A stretch of DNA of 64,000 bases from positions 1-64,000 of IMG/VR virus record IMGVR_UViG_3300025085_000002; one strand, written 5' to 3'. Below, in pieces: positions 16,254 through 24,505 of the stretch. The position numbers were made by a program, and so were the translations under genes. The notes beneath the pieces are model-generated. The model had not been told where the DNA came from and searched no databases. It was given only the letters and a program-made list of their open reading frames with translations. The stretch's first letter is position 1. Each line of letters starts with the position of its first letter. This DNA is from a virus.

Positions 16254-18110
16254 ATGGGAGTATTTTCAAGAGCAAGTTTCGGCGCAAGTGGTAATTTAGG
16301 TAAAATATCCGAATATATAAAAAATCCAAATGCAGATGATAATTCGAAAATATGGAATTATGGAAAATACGCGTATATTAGTATACAAACCAATGGTACT
16401 AACAATGCAGGTTTATGTTCTCCTGCTTCTGGTGTAACCCTTGGTGATAACCCACTAAATTCTTCTGAAAAGTATAATTCTTTAATAAGTAGAGATGGTT
16501 CACGTGATGTGCCAGCTAAACCATTATTAGAATCTGTTAGAATAAACAATGATGGTTCGAACGATGTTTCAGATTCCGCTCTATTTGATATTGATGTATC
16601 ATTCAAGTGTTATTCAAAAAGTCAATTCGCAACATATGAATCGGCATTTTTCCGAGTAGGTAATGGTGTTACTTTATCATTTGGGTACAAGGGGTTAGGT
16701 TTTGGGGCATCAATGTCGGCAAACGTATATAACTTTGGATTTTCAATGGATGCAAGTGGCGTTTACTCATGTAATCTGAAACTAACTGGTAAAAATAGAT
16801 TCTCTGCTGTTTTAGCCATGGACCAAACATTAGCCGGAACAGGTACTACAATTAAAGATGAAGAAGATAACGATATCACGGCATTTAACATTCCAAGTGA
16901 ATTAAACAATAGATTTATAACTGCCTTTCCAGAGTATGAGGAGTCGAGTGTCATACAAAAGGGTGGCACCAAGGACTTTGTACCGGATGGTGAAGCAAAA
17001 CTTAGTGGTGGGTATGCCGTAGCTAATATACAAACAAAATCTGGCGCAGATTTTAAAATATTGGGGATGGTAAACGTAGACTTTGATGATATGTTTGTTA
17101 AATACGTAAAATTTAGTGAATTGATTGATGTCATCAATACCGCACATTCTAATAGTGGATTCAAATGGGGGTTTGGAGATGCAAAAGGAAAATTCATACC
17201 ACAATTTGCGTCAGCTGACCCATCGAAATTATTATTAGATGGTGATATGGCAACTTATGGTGAAACCGCGGCTACAACCTTCAATGATGGTATTAAAAAT
17301 AATTTAGCAACCGGAACTGGCTTTGATGGTAATGCAAAAGATATGTTGATATCGTTGGATTTGATAAACACTACCATAGACCGATTGGTTGAAAGAGCAA
17401 AGGAAGATAAAGATGCAAAGGGTGAGAGTAGTGTAAATAATTTTCTAAGAGTTTTGTGCGCAACAATTAAAGATTTAACTGGTGGGTTATATCCATTAAC
17501 AATATACAATGATGGGTTTAAGAACTCTAATAAATTTTTAATAGTAAATGAAAGAGCAGAACACCAAAAGGGTATCAGTGCCGCTTATACGTTTAAAACT
17601 CACGACTTAGGTTCTGTTTTAAAATCAGTCAACTTATCATCAAATATGGATTCTGACATGGCCGCAGCAGCATTGGTATCAAATCGTGGGGGGGAGATAC
17701 CTAAAGGCGCGTTTGATAATCTATATAACGATTGTGGTCCCAATCTTGAAACAACAGCACCACCTGTACAAATAACATTGGATGACATTCAAAAGAAAAA
17801 AGAAGAATTAGGTACAGGGTTATCAGCGGAACGTTCTCAAGGCCTTAAAGATATTATGAAGTCATACATAAGTAATAAACCAGCTCCAACTGGTACTGAT
17901 ACCGGTTACAGATACATGATTGACTTATCTGTAACTTGTTATGGTGTATGGGGTACAAATATTGGTGATACATTTAGTTTCGATGGGTTACCTGCAAAAT
18001 ACATCGGCGCAGGTAAATATTTTTGTGTAGGTAAAATGGAACATAGCTTTGATGGACAAGGTAATTGGGAAACAAGCTTTACTGGATTCTTAAAATTGGA
18101 TGCTCAATAA
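16254..18110 (+). CDS. Baseplate hub-like protein (possible gp27 analogue)
   Basis: 618 aa, 5 bp after the LysM protein. Residues ~100-180 (SALFDIDVSFKCYSKSQFAT, GVTLSFGYKGLG) and the last ~75 residues (MIDLSVTCYGVWGTNIGDTF, GLPAKYIGAGKYFCVGKMEH, GNWETSFTGFLKL) look like the strand-rich domains of baseplate hub proteins. The C-terminus has the 'GD.F..DGLPA.Y.G...F.V..MEHSFDG.G.W.T...G' pattern seen at the end of hub/late-control proteins, where two tube-like domains form a trimeric ring. Nothing suggests a lysozyme domain, so a spike or lysozyme must lie elsewhere. The family is inferred from pattern and gene order. Confidence 0.55.
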   Translation: MGVFSRASFGASGNLGKISEYIKNPNADDNSKIWNYGKYAYISIQTNGTNNAGLCSPASGVTLGDNPLNSSEKYNSLISRDGSRDVPAKPLLESVRINNDGSNDVSDSALFDIDVSFKCYSKSQFATYESAFFRVGNGVTLSFGYKGLGFGASMSANVYNFGFSMDASGVYSCNLKLTGKNRFSAVLAMDQTLAGTGTTIKDEEDNDITAFNIPSELNNRFITAFPEYEESSVIQKGGTKDFVPDGEAKLSGGYAVANIQTKSGADFKILGMVNVDFDDMFVKYVKFSELIDVINTAHSNSGFKWGFGDAKGKFIPQFASADPSKLLLDGDMATYGETAATTFNDGIKNNLATGTGFDGNAKDMLISLDLINTTIDRLVERAKEDKDAKGESSVNNFLRVLCATIKDLTGGLYPLTIYNDGFKNSNKFLIVNERAEHQKGISAAYTFKTHDLGSVLKSVNLSSNMDSDMAAAALVSNRGGEIPKGAFDNLYNDCGPNLETTAPPVQITLDDIQKKKEELGTGLSAERSQGLKDIMKSYISNKPAPTGTDTGYRYMIDLSVTCYGVWGTNIGDTFSFDGLPAKYIGAGKYFCVGKMEHSFDGQGNWETSFTGFLKLDAQ

Positions 18111-18646
18111 TGGCCAAACGATTAAAAGTATATTATCCCAAAGGTCAAATTCAAAACGGACTTTACACTCAAGGTAAGGAGTGGATGTCGCCTGATGGTA
18201 CTGAATATGTTGGTGATTACCATACATATAGTACTGGTGAGGTCTTTACTAAAGGAGTTTACTTAAAAGGTGTATCTGAAAAATTAATAAAGTATGTTGA
18301 CCTATCACTTATAGATAATTCTGAAAAATTTAAATACGATTCTCTAAATAAGCTTGATGTTAGTTTCAACTTTGCTGTGTATGGTATTTCAACACCAATA
18401 GAATCGGATTATGTAAATGGTTACTTTATTCGTTATTTTGTAAAACGTCATTTTAATGATATAATCACTGAAGTTAATAAAGATGTTTATTCTACTATTA
18501 GTACCGAGTTCTATAAAAAAACAGAAGTTAGATGGAAATTGGTAGACAACGCTGACTTTGTAAATCGCAAGCAGATAGAGTTAGGTAATGAAACCATAAA
18601 AGGACTTTCAAACTACATCACTAACTATTCAGAATTCTTAAAATAA
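18110..18646 (+). CDS. Virion-associated protein, unknown function
   Basis: 178 aa, starting at the ATG that overlaps the previous stop (TAATG at 18108). An in-frame ATG at 18065 would add 15 residues but lies inside the hub gene. The N-terminus (RLKVYYPKGQIQNGLYTQG, then SPDGTEYVGDYHTYSTGEVF) contains a short GTEYVGDYH-STGEVFTKG motif that I associate with structural proteins of marine phages, but no function is known to me. The rest is mixed alpha/beta. It closes the late virion block; a host-type promoter follows it. Confidence 0.7.
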   Translation: MAKRLKVYYPKGQIQNGLYTQGKEWMSPDGTEYVGDYHTYSTGEVFTKGVYLKGVSEKLIKYVDLSLIDNSEKFKYDSLNKLDVSFNFAVYGISTPIESDYVNGYFIRYFVKRHFNDIITEVNKDVYSTISTEFYKKTEVRWKLVDNADFVNRKQIELGNETIKGLSNYITNYSEFLK

Positions 18647-18647
18647 T

Positions 18648-18700
18648 AACAATTTCTTAACATTAAAATTTGGTATATCCAAATAATTTTCGTATCTTTA
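18648..18700 (+). promoter_or_regulatory. Host-type promoter with TTAACA direct repeat
   Basis: TTTG at 18669-18672, a 20-nt spacer, then TATCTTTA at 18693-18700, matching the Bacteroidota -33/-7 pattern. Upstream lies ATAACAATTTCTTAACATT with two TTAACA-like boxes 11 bp apart. The -33 box is part of an inverted repeat TTTGG-TATAT-CCAAA. It drives the 111-aa ORF with a leader of about 18 nt. Confidence 0.7.
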
Positions 18701-18722
18701 CTATGTAAAAGATAGATAAGTT

Positions 18723-19058
18723 ATGAAAGTAAAAGAAATTAAATATGGTATCGAAATCACGAAACCATGGAATGCCGAAATGTACAACCACAATGAGAAA
18801 GTATCCGACTTGATGAAAGCTGAGTTGAGGTTGGCTTTGAACAATGCTATGAAAACTGAAAACGAGGAACTTCTAAGAGACGTTGCTTCCGTGATTTGTC
18901 CAAGTGGATATGGTATTGGGTTTGAGATGGAAGACATCTACAATGAGTCTCTTAGAGAGTTAGGGATGGTTGAAAACTATTGGTTAAACGAAGAGTACCC
19001 CTATGGAGTAACAAAAGGTATAGTTCCTTCAGTTGAACTTGAATTCATAGGTTACTAA
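18723..19058 (+). CDS. Hypothetical protein
   Basis: 111 aa, first gene after the late block. It is helical and acidic (KVSDLMKAELRLALNNAMKT, NEELLRDVASVICPSGYGIG) with one Cys at ~59 and no membrane segment. I recognise no domain. It has its own host-type promoter with the TTAACA repeat, and a similar promoter follows it, so it is probably expressed early or mid-infection as a single-gene unit. Small genes of this kind often modulate host functions, but nothing in the sequence shows that. Confidence 0.75.
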   Translation: MKVKEIKYGIEITKPWNAEMYNHNEKVSDLMKAELRLALNNAMKTENEELLRDVASVICPSGYGIGFEMEDIYNESLRELGMVENYWLNEEYPYGVTKGIVPSVELEFIGY

Positions 19059-19060
19059 AC

Positions 19061-19117
19061 TTTAACAATTTCTTAACATTAAAAGTTTGGTGATTTCAAT
19101 ATTAATCACTATATTAG
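19061..19117 (+). promoter_or_regulatory. Host-type promoter with TTAACA direct repeat
   Basis: TTTAACAATTTCTTAACATT (19061-19080), then TTTG at 19086-19089, a 20-nt spacer, and TATATTAG at 19110-19117. The spacer contains TGATT...AATCA as an inverted repeat. The leader to the next ATG is about 50 nt and A-rich. Confidence 0.75.
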
Positions 19118-19170
19118 TACTGTTGATGTGGGGATGTTACCACGATAATAAAAAATAAAAAATAAAAATT

Positions 19171-19443
19171 ATGACCTATCAAGAATTAAATCAGTTGAGT
19201 ATCGAACAACTACGAGTGTTAAACAACAAAGTAGTTGAAGTGATTAAGATTAAGAAAAGTGAAAATGCACTTAACGTCAAAGAAGAACTTTACATTGGTG
19301 CTAATGTGAGTGTTAATCACCCTAAGTTAAAGGGTAAACAACTCCGAGTTGAGAAAATCAACCGAACTAAGGCCGTTCTAAAAGTGTTGAATGGGTATGG
19401 GACTTACACAGTTCCTATGAATATGATTGAAGTAAACAAGTAA
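19171..19443 (+). CDS. Small protein with KOW/SH3-like C-terminus
   Basis: 90 aa. Residues 1-35 are a charged helix (LSIEQLRVLNNKVVEVIKIK). Residues ~44-88 (ANVSVNHPKLKGKQLRVEKI, then TKAVLKVLNGYGTYTVPMNM) look like a KOW/SH3-like barrel: 'G..V.V.hPk.kG..l.V..in...a.v......y.vp...i'. Such barrels bind nucleic acid or proteins. First of three closely spaced small genes (gaps of 3 bp) under the 19.1-kb promoter. Function unknown. Confidence 0.7.
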   Translation: MTYQELNQLSIEQLRVLNNKVVEVIKIKKSENALNVKEELYIGANVSVNHPKLKGKQLRVEKINRTKAVLKVLNGYGTYTVPMNMIEVNK

Positions 19444-19446
19444 GAT

Positions 19447-19662
19447 ATGATAGTTCAGAAACCACAAAGTCAAGGTATCACAATTGACCTAACAGGTCCT
19501 CAAGGTAACGCATTTTTCCTTCTTGGGACTGCTAAGAAACTGGCTCGCCAACTCGATTTCAATGAGAGTTTCATTTTGAATGAAATGAAGAATGGTGACT
19601 ATGAAAACTTAATCAAAGTATTTGACCACTACTTCGGTAGTGTAGTAACCCTTTATCGTTAG
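19447..19662 (+). CDS. Conserved small phage protein, unknown function
   Basis: 71 aa, 3 bp after the previous gene. The motif ITIDLTGPQGNAFFLLGTA followed by a helix (KKLARQLDFN) and a C-terminal DHYFGSVVTLYR gives a compact alpha/beta protein. I have seen proteins with a 'DLTGPEGNAF.LLG.A' start in other large phages, always without known function. It is in the middle of a three-gene set of small proteins. Confidence 0.72.
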   Translation: MIVQKPQSQGITIDLTGPQGNAFFLLGTAKKLARQLDFNESFILNEMKNGDYENLIKVFDHYFGSVVTLYR

Positions 19663-19665
19663 GAT

Positions 19666-19848
19666 ATGACACACGTAGAAAAAGAACAATGGTTACAAAT
19701 GGCCAACAAACTTCAATGGGAGGGGTTAAATTCCCAAGAGTGGGAGACCATGGTGGAACTTCGCAAAAAGATGTTGATTGGTAAGGGTAAAAATCCAAAC
19801 CATTACGACTTAGGTTCAACACGATGTTCAAAAAAGTTTGGATACTAA
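19666..19848 (+). CDS. Hypothetical protein
   Basis: 60 aa, 3 bp after the previous gene. Trp-rich and charged (EKEQWLQMANKLQWEGLNSQ, WETMVELRKKML). A near-C-terminal LGSTRCSKKF holds the only Cys. The promoter of the next gene overlaps its last codons, with TTTG inside the coding sequence. No recognisable domain. Confidence 0.65.
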   Translation: MTHVEKEQWLQMANKLQWEGLNSQEWETMVELRKKMLIGKGKNPNHYDLGSTRCSKKFGY

Positions 19849-19868
19849 CGAATAATTTCGTATATTAG
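19837..19868 (+). promoter_or_regulatory. Host-type promoter, leaderless start
   Basis: TTTG at 19837-19840, a 20-nt spacer, TATATTAG at 19861-19868. The GTG start of the polymerase-like gene is the sixth base after the -7 element, where transcription should begin, so the mRNA is predicted to be leaderless. Confidence 0.7.
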
Positions 19869-19873
19869 TCTTT

Positions 19874-21100
19874 GTGAAGATAGTAGATACAAACGAACGA
19901 TTACATAAACGCATCTCTGCCCTGTCAAGTAAGGTGTTGGTGTTTCCCATTCTAACAAGTTTGGTGAAACACCCTCATCTTTCCCGTATATCGTCTATTT
20001 TGATATCTGATGGTGATATTGACATTTTTGTAAACTACAATAATATAGACGCAGGTTATGTAACTGACCCAATAGACTTCAGTCAATTCGAAGAGGTATG
20101 TGTGGTTGGTTTAAAAGAGTTCTTACACCATTACGACTACCTACCTACAATGTCCGACCTTGAAATGGAGTTATTCCATCAGGCGAAGGATTTCGATGTA
20201 GAAGAACGACCTATATATACAATCTTTAGAAGACGTAAAGCTCCCAAAGCAAATGACCTCATTCCAATTTGGAAACACTATGAACAATTCCAAGATTGGA
20301 AAGTTATGTGGTCTCAAAATCCGACCTCAAGTAAATTTAGTAAGTTGTATCCTAAATGTCTTAATTGGATAGAGAGAAGTGGGTTGTATACACAAGGTGG
20401 TATGGAGTATAGTCAATATAATATGTTCACTACCACATCTCGACCATCAAACACCTTTGGTGGTATTAACTATGCAGCACTTCCAAAAGATGGTGATGTT
20501 CGTAAGAGGTTCATATCACGATTTGAGGGTGGTAAGTTGTATCAGTTAGATTTTGATGGATACCACATTCGTTTGATTGCTAAATTGATAGGTGTAGACA
20601 TACCATTAGACATCAAAGCACATAAGTGGTTAGCAGACCAATATGGAGCAGACCTCAAAGATGCAAAAGCAATCACGTTTAGACAATTATATGGGGGTGT
20701 CCAAGATGAATACAAACACATTCCATTCTTTAGTAAGACCTCAGAGTATATAGAGTCACTTTGGAATGACTTTTTACGTAATCGACTCACATTTACCCCA
20801 ATTATGAGCCGGAAAATAGAAATAATCGACTCACTCAATAAAAATAAGTTATTTAATTACATCTTACAATCGGTTGAGACTGAAAGAAACATACTTATAT
20901 TGGAGAAACTCTCTAATATGAAAAGCTCTCAAAAATCACTACCTATATTATACACATATGACTCAATATTGTTTGATGTGGATTCTGATGATGGTATTGA
21001 ATATATTTTAGAAATAAAAAAAGTTATGGAGTCCGGTGGGTTTCCAACTGACATTGAAATTGGAGATAATTACAAAGATATGGTTAAGGTCAATCTTTAG
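19874..21100 (+). CDS. Short family-A DNA polymerase-like protein
   Basis: 408 aa, GTG start at the predicted transcript 5' end. The C-terminal half carries the family-A polymerase palm/fingers motifs: TTTSRPSNTFGGINYAALP before motif A (cf. the 'TGRLSS..PNLQNIP' region), motif A LYQLDFDGYHIRL with D226, an O-helix-like AKAITFRQLYGG with K265 and Y273 at the same 8-residue spacing as K758/Y766 of E. coli Pol I, and motif C LYTYDSILFDV with D363 in place of the usual HDE. The N-terminal ~150 residues show no obvious 3'-5' exonuclease DxE motif. The phage also encodes a complete family-B replicase (37.6 kb), so this is a second, divergent polymerase or a degenerate derivative. Family is fairly confident; activity and role are unknown. 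Confidence 0.72.
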   Translation: MKIVDTNERLHKRISALSSKVLVFPILTSLVKHPHLSRISSILISDGDIDIFVNYNNIDAGYVTDPIDFSQFEEVCVVGLKEFLHHYDYLPTMSDLEMELFHQAKDFDVEERPIYTIFRRRKAPKANDLIPIWKHYEQFQDWKVMWSQNPTSSKFSKLYPKCLNWIERSGLYTQGGMEYSQYNMFTTTSRPSNTFGGINYAALPKDGDVRKRFISRFEGGKLYQLDFDGYHIRLIAKLIGVDIPLDIKAHKWLADQYGADLKDAKAITFRQLYGGVQDEYKHIPFFSKTSEYIESLWNDFLRNRLTFTPIMSRKIEIIDSLNKNKLFNYILQSVETERNILILEKLSNMKSSQKSLPILYTYDSILFDVDSDDGIEYILEIKKVMESGGFPTDIEIGDNYKDMVKVNL

Positions 21101-21106
21101 ATATTT

Positions 21107-23200
21107 ATGTTTATGAAGAAACTTATCAATTACATAGCAAAAAAAGTGTGGAACGAAGTGGGTGTATCCTTAAATGAAGGTATACATACCAAAGAGTCAC
21201 TGAAAGCTACATACAAAGTAGTTTCAGACATATTAGGTGAATCTATTGCAGAAGAGTTACTTATCAACTTATTAGAAGCTAAAGATGATAAAGTCGATCC
21301 TGATACTGAAGTAACTTATAAGAATAAGGATGGTGAAAAGAAAACCACGACTTATAAAACTGCGATATCATCCGATAAAGAATCCCCTCAATACAAAGCA
21401 GCAGATACCCTCAGAAATACCAATGATACGCCGGAAGAAAAAGAAGACGATGGTAAGTTTTCAAAATCCGACCAAATTGGTATGATGACTCAGATAGAAA
21501 AAGATGCTCAAGCTAATACCGATGATAACGAATCCGATTCTACAAACGAACCATCACCAAAAATCACCGACAGCGTATATGGTACTGCTGGAAAGGGTGA
21601 TACTGACGTAAAGAACAATATGTTCAAATACGGATTCTCAGGATATCAGAAAGGTACTGGTAAAAGGCCGGCTCCTGGTTCTCCTGGTTCTGCTTTTAAC
21701 GAAATCGCATCTGGTGAAGGTATTCATATGCTGAACGAGAACCCAAATATGACCGAAGAAGAGTTGGCTCGTAAAATGTATGACCAATACAAAGAAACCG
21801 CACTTGGTAAAGAGCAAAGTAGGTCATCCGGAGTTGGTAGTATACCAAGTGACGTTGAAAATGACAAACTATACTCAAAATGTGTGATATCAGCACGGTC
21901 AGCTAAAACCAAATACGATACGACTCAAAATAGAGTATCCGAACTACAATCTAAAGGTAACTTTGGTAGTATTGATAAGATAGACACTTATTATGGAGCA
22001 GCAGAATCCATAGATGCGCAGGTGTTAGCAATTAATGGCGCTAATAAGGTAATTTTACCCAATGGTACTGAGGTTGGTAAAGAAGATGCTGTTGCTTTTG
22101 TAAAAGCCGGTGGTGGTGGTATGAACCCATCCGATACTGCTACGTTTGCTAAGGATAAGTCTGGTAATTTACTTATACAATTCCACTCAGACAAAACATC
22201 CACCGCAGATATCCAAGATAACTCTACCCTAGCTCAGGAGGGTGAAAATTATAAATCATCCATTGATAAACTTGATGGGTTATCTGATGAACAAAAGACT
22301 AAGGCAAAGGCATTAGTCGATGAATACTCTGATAAAATGTCTTCCATTGAAGGCAGTTATAATAGCCAAACGGCTAAGATTGCTGGTAGATTATCAGAAC
22401 TTCCAGTTGAAGCTCAAGTAGATATCATCGAAAAGGATACTGGTACTTTGAAGAAAAATATAGAAGTTGCAATTTTTGGTAAAGATGGTAAGCCTAAAAA
22501 ACAATTTCAAAATTACCTTTCAGATGGAGCCACCTCAGATTCACTTTCTACGGAAGACAAGTACAATGCTATTCGTAGATTAGTAGCTGATGGTAATGGT
22601 AAAAGTAATGAGATTAAGGTAATCACTAAAGTAGGCCTCGCTTTACAATCTAAAGATTCATCTGTTGAAGGTATTGATGTTAAAAAATTAATTTCTGATG
22701 AGAGGGAGCAGGTTGTAAATCTTCAAAGAGAACGTATACAACAACTAAACTCACAAGGTTCTACTGACGTAGATGGTGTTGCTGTTCCATTGGGTAGGTT
22801 AATGGAGGCTGAGGAGACTATTAGGGGATTTCATCTCACATTGATGGACTACCCACCAAAGGATTACAAAGAAGGTGACCCATCATCTATGGTAGGTTCA
22901 TCTCTCGATGTCAATATGGGTGGTGCTCAAGTAAATGGTGAAAAGCTTAGAGGCTGTATGGGTGTTGGTAGTAGTACCGAATTTAAACAAAAATTCAGAC
23001 TTAATGAAGTTGATGAAATCGTAAAAGATAAAGAAGGTAATGTTACTGGTAAGACTGTATTCGTTTACGCCATAGATTCCAAAGGTAAGCAACTGGAAAT
23101 AGGTAAGAAGTCCTACCGTTCTAAAGCAGGTGCTACTGGGAAGACTAACAATACATTTACATATAGTAGTGAAATACAAAAGTGTTTCAAATCTAAGTAG
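21107..23200 (+). CDS. Large protein of unknown function
   Basis: 697 aa (an ATG at 21113 is an equally good start). Residues ~1-60 are helical; ~65-190 are polar and low complexity (Asp/Glu/Lys/Thr/Ser-rich), probably disordered; ~200-520 are helical with Gln and Lys; the last ~130 residues form a beta-rich domain (FHLTLMDYPPKDYKEGDPSS, LRGCMGVGSSTEFKQKFRLN). No catalytic motif or membrane segment is recognisable. A TATTTATG, resembling the late motif, overlaps its first ATG. The size and disorder would fit a virion protein injected with the DNA or an internal head protein, but that is only a guess. Confidence 0.75.
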   Translation: MFMKKLINYIAKKVWNEVGVSLNEGIHTKESLKATYKVVSDILGESIAEELLINLLEAKDDKVDPDTEVTYKNKDGEKKTTTYKTAISSDKESPQYKAADTLRNTNDTPEEKEDDGKFSKSDQIGMMTQIEKDAQANTDDNESDSTNEPSPKITDSVYGTAGKGDTDVKNNMFKYGFSGYQKGTGKRPAPGSPGSAFNEIASGEGIHMLNENPNMTEEELARKMYDQYKETALGKEQSRSSGVGSIPSDVENDKLYSKCVISARSAKTKYDTTQNRVSELQSKGNFGSIDKIDTYYGAAESIDAQVLAINGANKVILPNGTEVGKEDAVAFVKAGGGGMNPSDTATFAKDKSGNLLIQFHSDKTSTADIQDNSTLAQEGENYKSSIDKLDGLSDEQKTKAKALVDEYSDKMSSIEGSYNSQTAKIAGRLSELPVEAQVDIIEKDTGTLKKNIEVAIFGKDGKPKKQFQNYLSDGATSDSLSTEDKYNAIRRLVADGNGKSNEIKVITKVGLALQSKDSSVEGIDVKKLISDEREQVVNLQRERIQQLNSQGSTDVDGVAVPLGRLMEAEETIRGFHLTLMDYPPKDYKEGDPSSMVGSSLDVNMGGAQVNGEKLRGCMGVGSSTEFKQKFRLNEVDEIVKDKEGNVTGKTVFVYAIDSKGKQLEIGKKSYRSKAGATGKTNNTFTYSSEIQKCFKSK

Positions 23201-23210
23201 GAGATAATGA

Positions 23211-23597
23211 GTGAGAACACAATTATTATGTACATTTTCAACTGAGAGTGAATTCGAAGATATGGTAAAACATATATTATCGGCATATGAAATATTTAGC
23301 CGTAAGATATTTGTTCTAAAATTAAAACCATCAAATGAGTTGGTAATAAGTTATAATATAGTACCAAATGGTGTTAAATTTTTACCAGCTACGATTATGG
23401 TACATAGAAAGAAGGAATCGAATACCATGTACACAATAAATTCACTGAATACATTAATAACATCTGAAAATGGTGGGTATTTAGATAAATCGTATCAAGT
23501 AGATTGGAACAAATATAGGAATTCACTTATACTTACAGATGGTGATGGCTTTAAGGTAATGAAGACGAGTTTATTCCGAATTATTGACGTTAATTAA
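23211..23597 (+). CDS. Conserved hypothetical protein
   Basis: 128 aa with a GTG start preceded by AGGAGA; the ATG at 23207 is out of frame and soon stops. The sequence (MRTQLLCTFSTESEFEDMV, IFVLKLKPSNELVISYNIV, MVHRKKESNTMYTINSLNTL) matches my memory of a short conserved protein in T4-like marine phages, always unannotated. It is alpha/beta with no metal ligands or catalytic signature. It stands between the 697-aa gene and gp32. Confidence 0.7.
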   Translation: MRTQLLCTFSTESEFEDMVKHILSAYEIFSRKIFVLKLKPSNELVISYNIVPNGVKFLPATIMVHRKKESNTMYTINSLNTLITSENGGYLDKSYQVDWNKYRNSLILTDGDGFKVMKTSLFRIIDVN

Positions 23598-23608
23598 CTC
23601 CAGCGCCA

Positions 23609-23619
23609 TATTTATATGA
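23609..23619 (+). promoter_or_regulatory. Possible late promoter upstream of gp32
   Basis: TATTTATATGA, 120 nt before the gp32 ATG and upstream of its host-type promoter. This would give gp32 both middle and late expression, as is known for T4 gene 32. Confidence 0.4.
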
Positions 23620-23667
23620 GTACGAAAGTACAACAACAAAATAAAAAATAAAATATTTTAGAATACA

Positions 23668-23699
23668 TTTGGTTTTGTCACCCAAATGTTGTATATTAG
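23668..23699 (+). promoter_or_regulatory. Host-type promoter of gp32 with dyad
   Basis: TTTG at 23668-23671, a 20-nt spacer, TATATTAG at 23692-23699. TTTGG and CCAAA form an inverted repeat (8-nt gap) over the -33 region. The 39-nt A-rich leader has no Shine-Dalgarno sequence. Confidence 0.75.
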
Positions 23700-23738
23700 T
23701 GACATAGTTAACAATTAATAATTAAAAAGAGTAGTATT

Positions 23739-24500
23739 ATGGCTATTGATTTAAATGCAATCCGCAATCGTTTGAACACGCTTCAAACAAAAGTAACAAA
23801 GACTGATAATCTTTGGAAACCACAACCAGGTAAACAACAAATCCGTATTTTACCTTACACCCACAACGCTTCGAATCCGTTTATTGAACTTTACTTCCAC
23901 TTTGGTTTTGGTGGTAAAAACATCATCTCTCCAAGTTCATTTGGTGAGGCTGACCCTTTATTGGAATTCGCTGAAAAGTTGAAAGCAACTGGAAATCGTG
24001 ATGATTACCAATTGTCTCGTAAATTAACTCCTAAGATGAGAACATACGTACCAGTATTGGTTCGTGGTGAAGAGTCTGAAGGTGTTAAGTTTTGGGGATT
24101 TGGTAAAAACGTTTACCAAGAACTATTAGGGTTCTTCGCAGACCCTGATTATGGTGATTTGACCGATCCAGTAAATGGTCGTGATGTAACAGTAGAATTC
24201 AAAACTGCTGCTGAACTTGGTAAGTCTTATCCTGAGACCTACATCCGTGTAAAACCAAACACAACTCCAATCTCTGAGGATTCAAACATTGTTGAATCAT
24301 CTAAAGAGCAGATTGAACTTCCAGGTATGTTCAAAAAAGTAACATATGAAGAAATGGAAGGTATGTTGAAAGAATGGTTAGAAACTGGTGAAGTATCAGA
24401 TACGAAAGAACAACCAGTTGCTGAAACATCTCAACCAACTCAATCAACTTCTCCCGCATCTAATGTAAAAGATGCATTTGACGATTTATTTAACGACTAA
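23739..24500 (+). CDS. gp32: Single-stranded DNA-binding protein gp32
   Basis: 253 aa (T4 gp32 is 301). Start (AIDLNAIRNRLNTLQ) leads into the OB core: QQIRILPYTHNASNPFIELY, then KLTPKMRTYVPVLVRGEE and VKFWGFGKNVYQELLGFFAD, all characteristic of gp32. The acidic C-terminal tail (VKDAFDDLFND) is the expected partner-binding segment. The protein contains no cysteine at all, so the zinc site of T4 gp32 is missing; SPSSFGEADPL stands where the Cys-x2-Cys part should be. It coats ssDNA at forks and during recombination, and leads the recombination/replication operon with UvsX 5 bp downstream. Confidence 0.92.
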   Translation: MAIDLNAIRNRLNTLQTKVTKTDNLWKPQPGKQQIRILPYTHNASNPFIELYFHFGFGGKNIISPSSFGEADPLLEFAEKLKATGNRDDYQLSRKLTPKMRTYVPVLVRGEESEGVKFWGFGKNVYQELLGFFADPDYGDLTDPVNGRDVTVEFKTAAELGKSYPETYIRVKPNTTPISEDSNIVESSKEQIELPGMFKKVTYEEMEGMLKEWLETGEVSDTKEQPVAETSQPTQSTSPASNVKDAFDDLFND

Positions 24501-24505
24501 TCAGT

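Noticed and set aside
16763-17197. Minus-strand ORF of 144 aa, and other minus-strand ORFs (e.g. 34778-35101, 15- to 17-kb group)
   Set aside because: All lie opposite well-supported + strand genes, have no ribosome binding sites or promoters, and show no recognisable domains; they are shadows.
18702-18707. ATG-TAA minimal ORF right after the -7 element of the 18.7-kb promoter
   Set aside because: A start followed directly by a stop could be regulatory, but there is no second example and it is easily explained by chance in AT-rich DNA.
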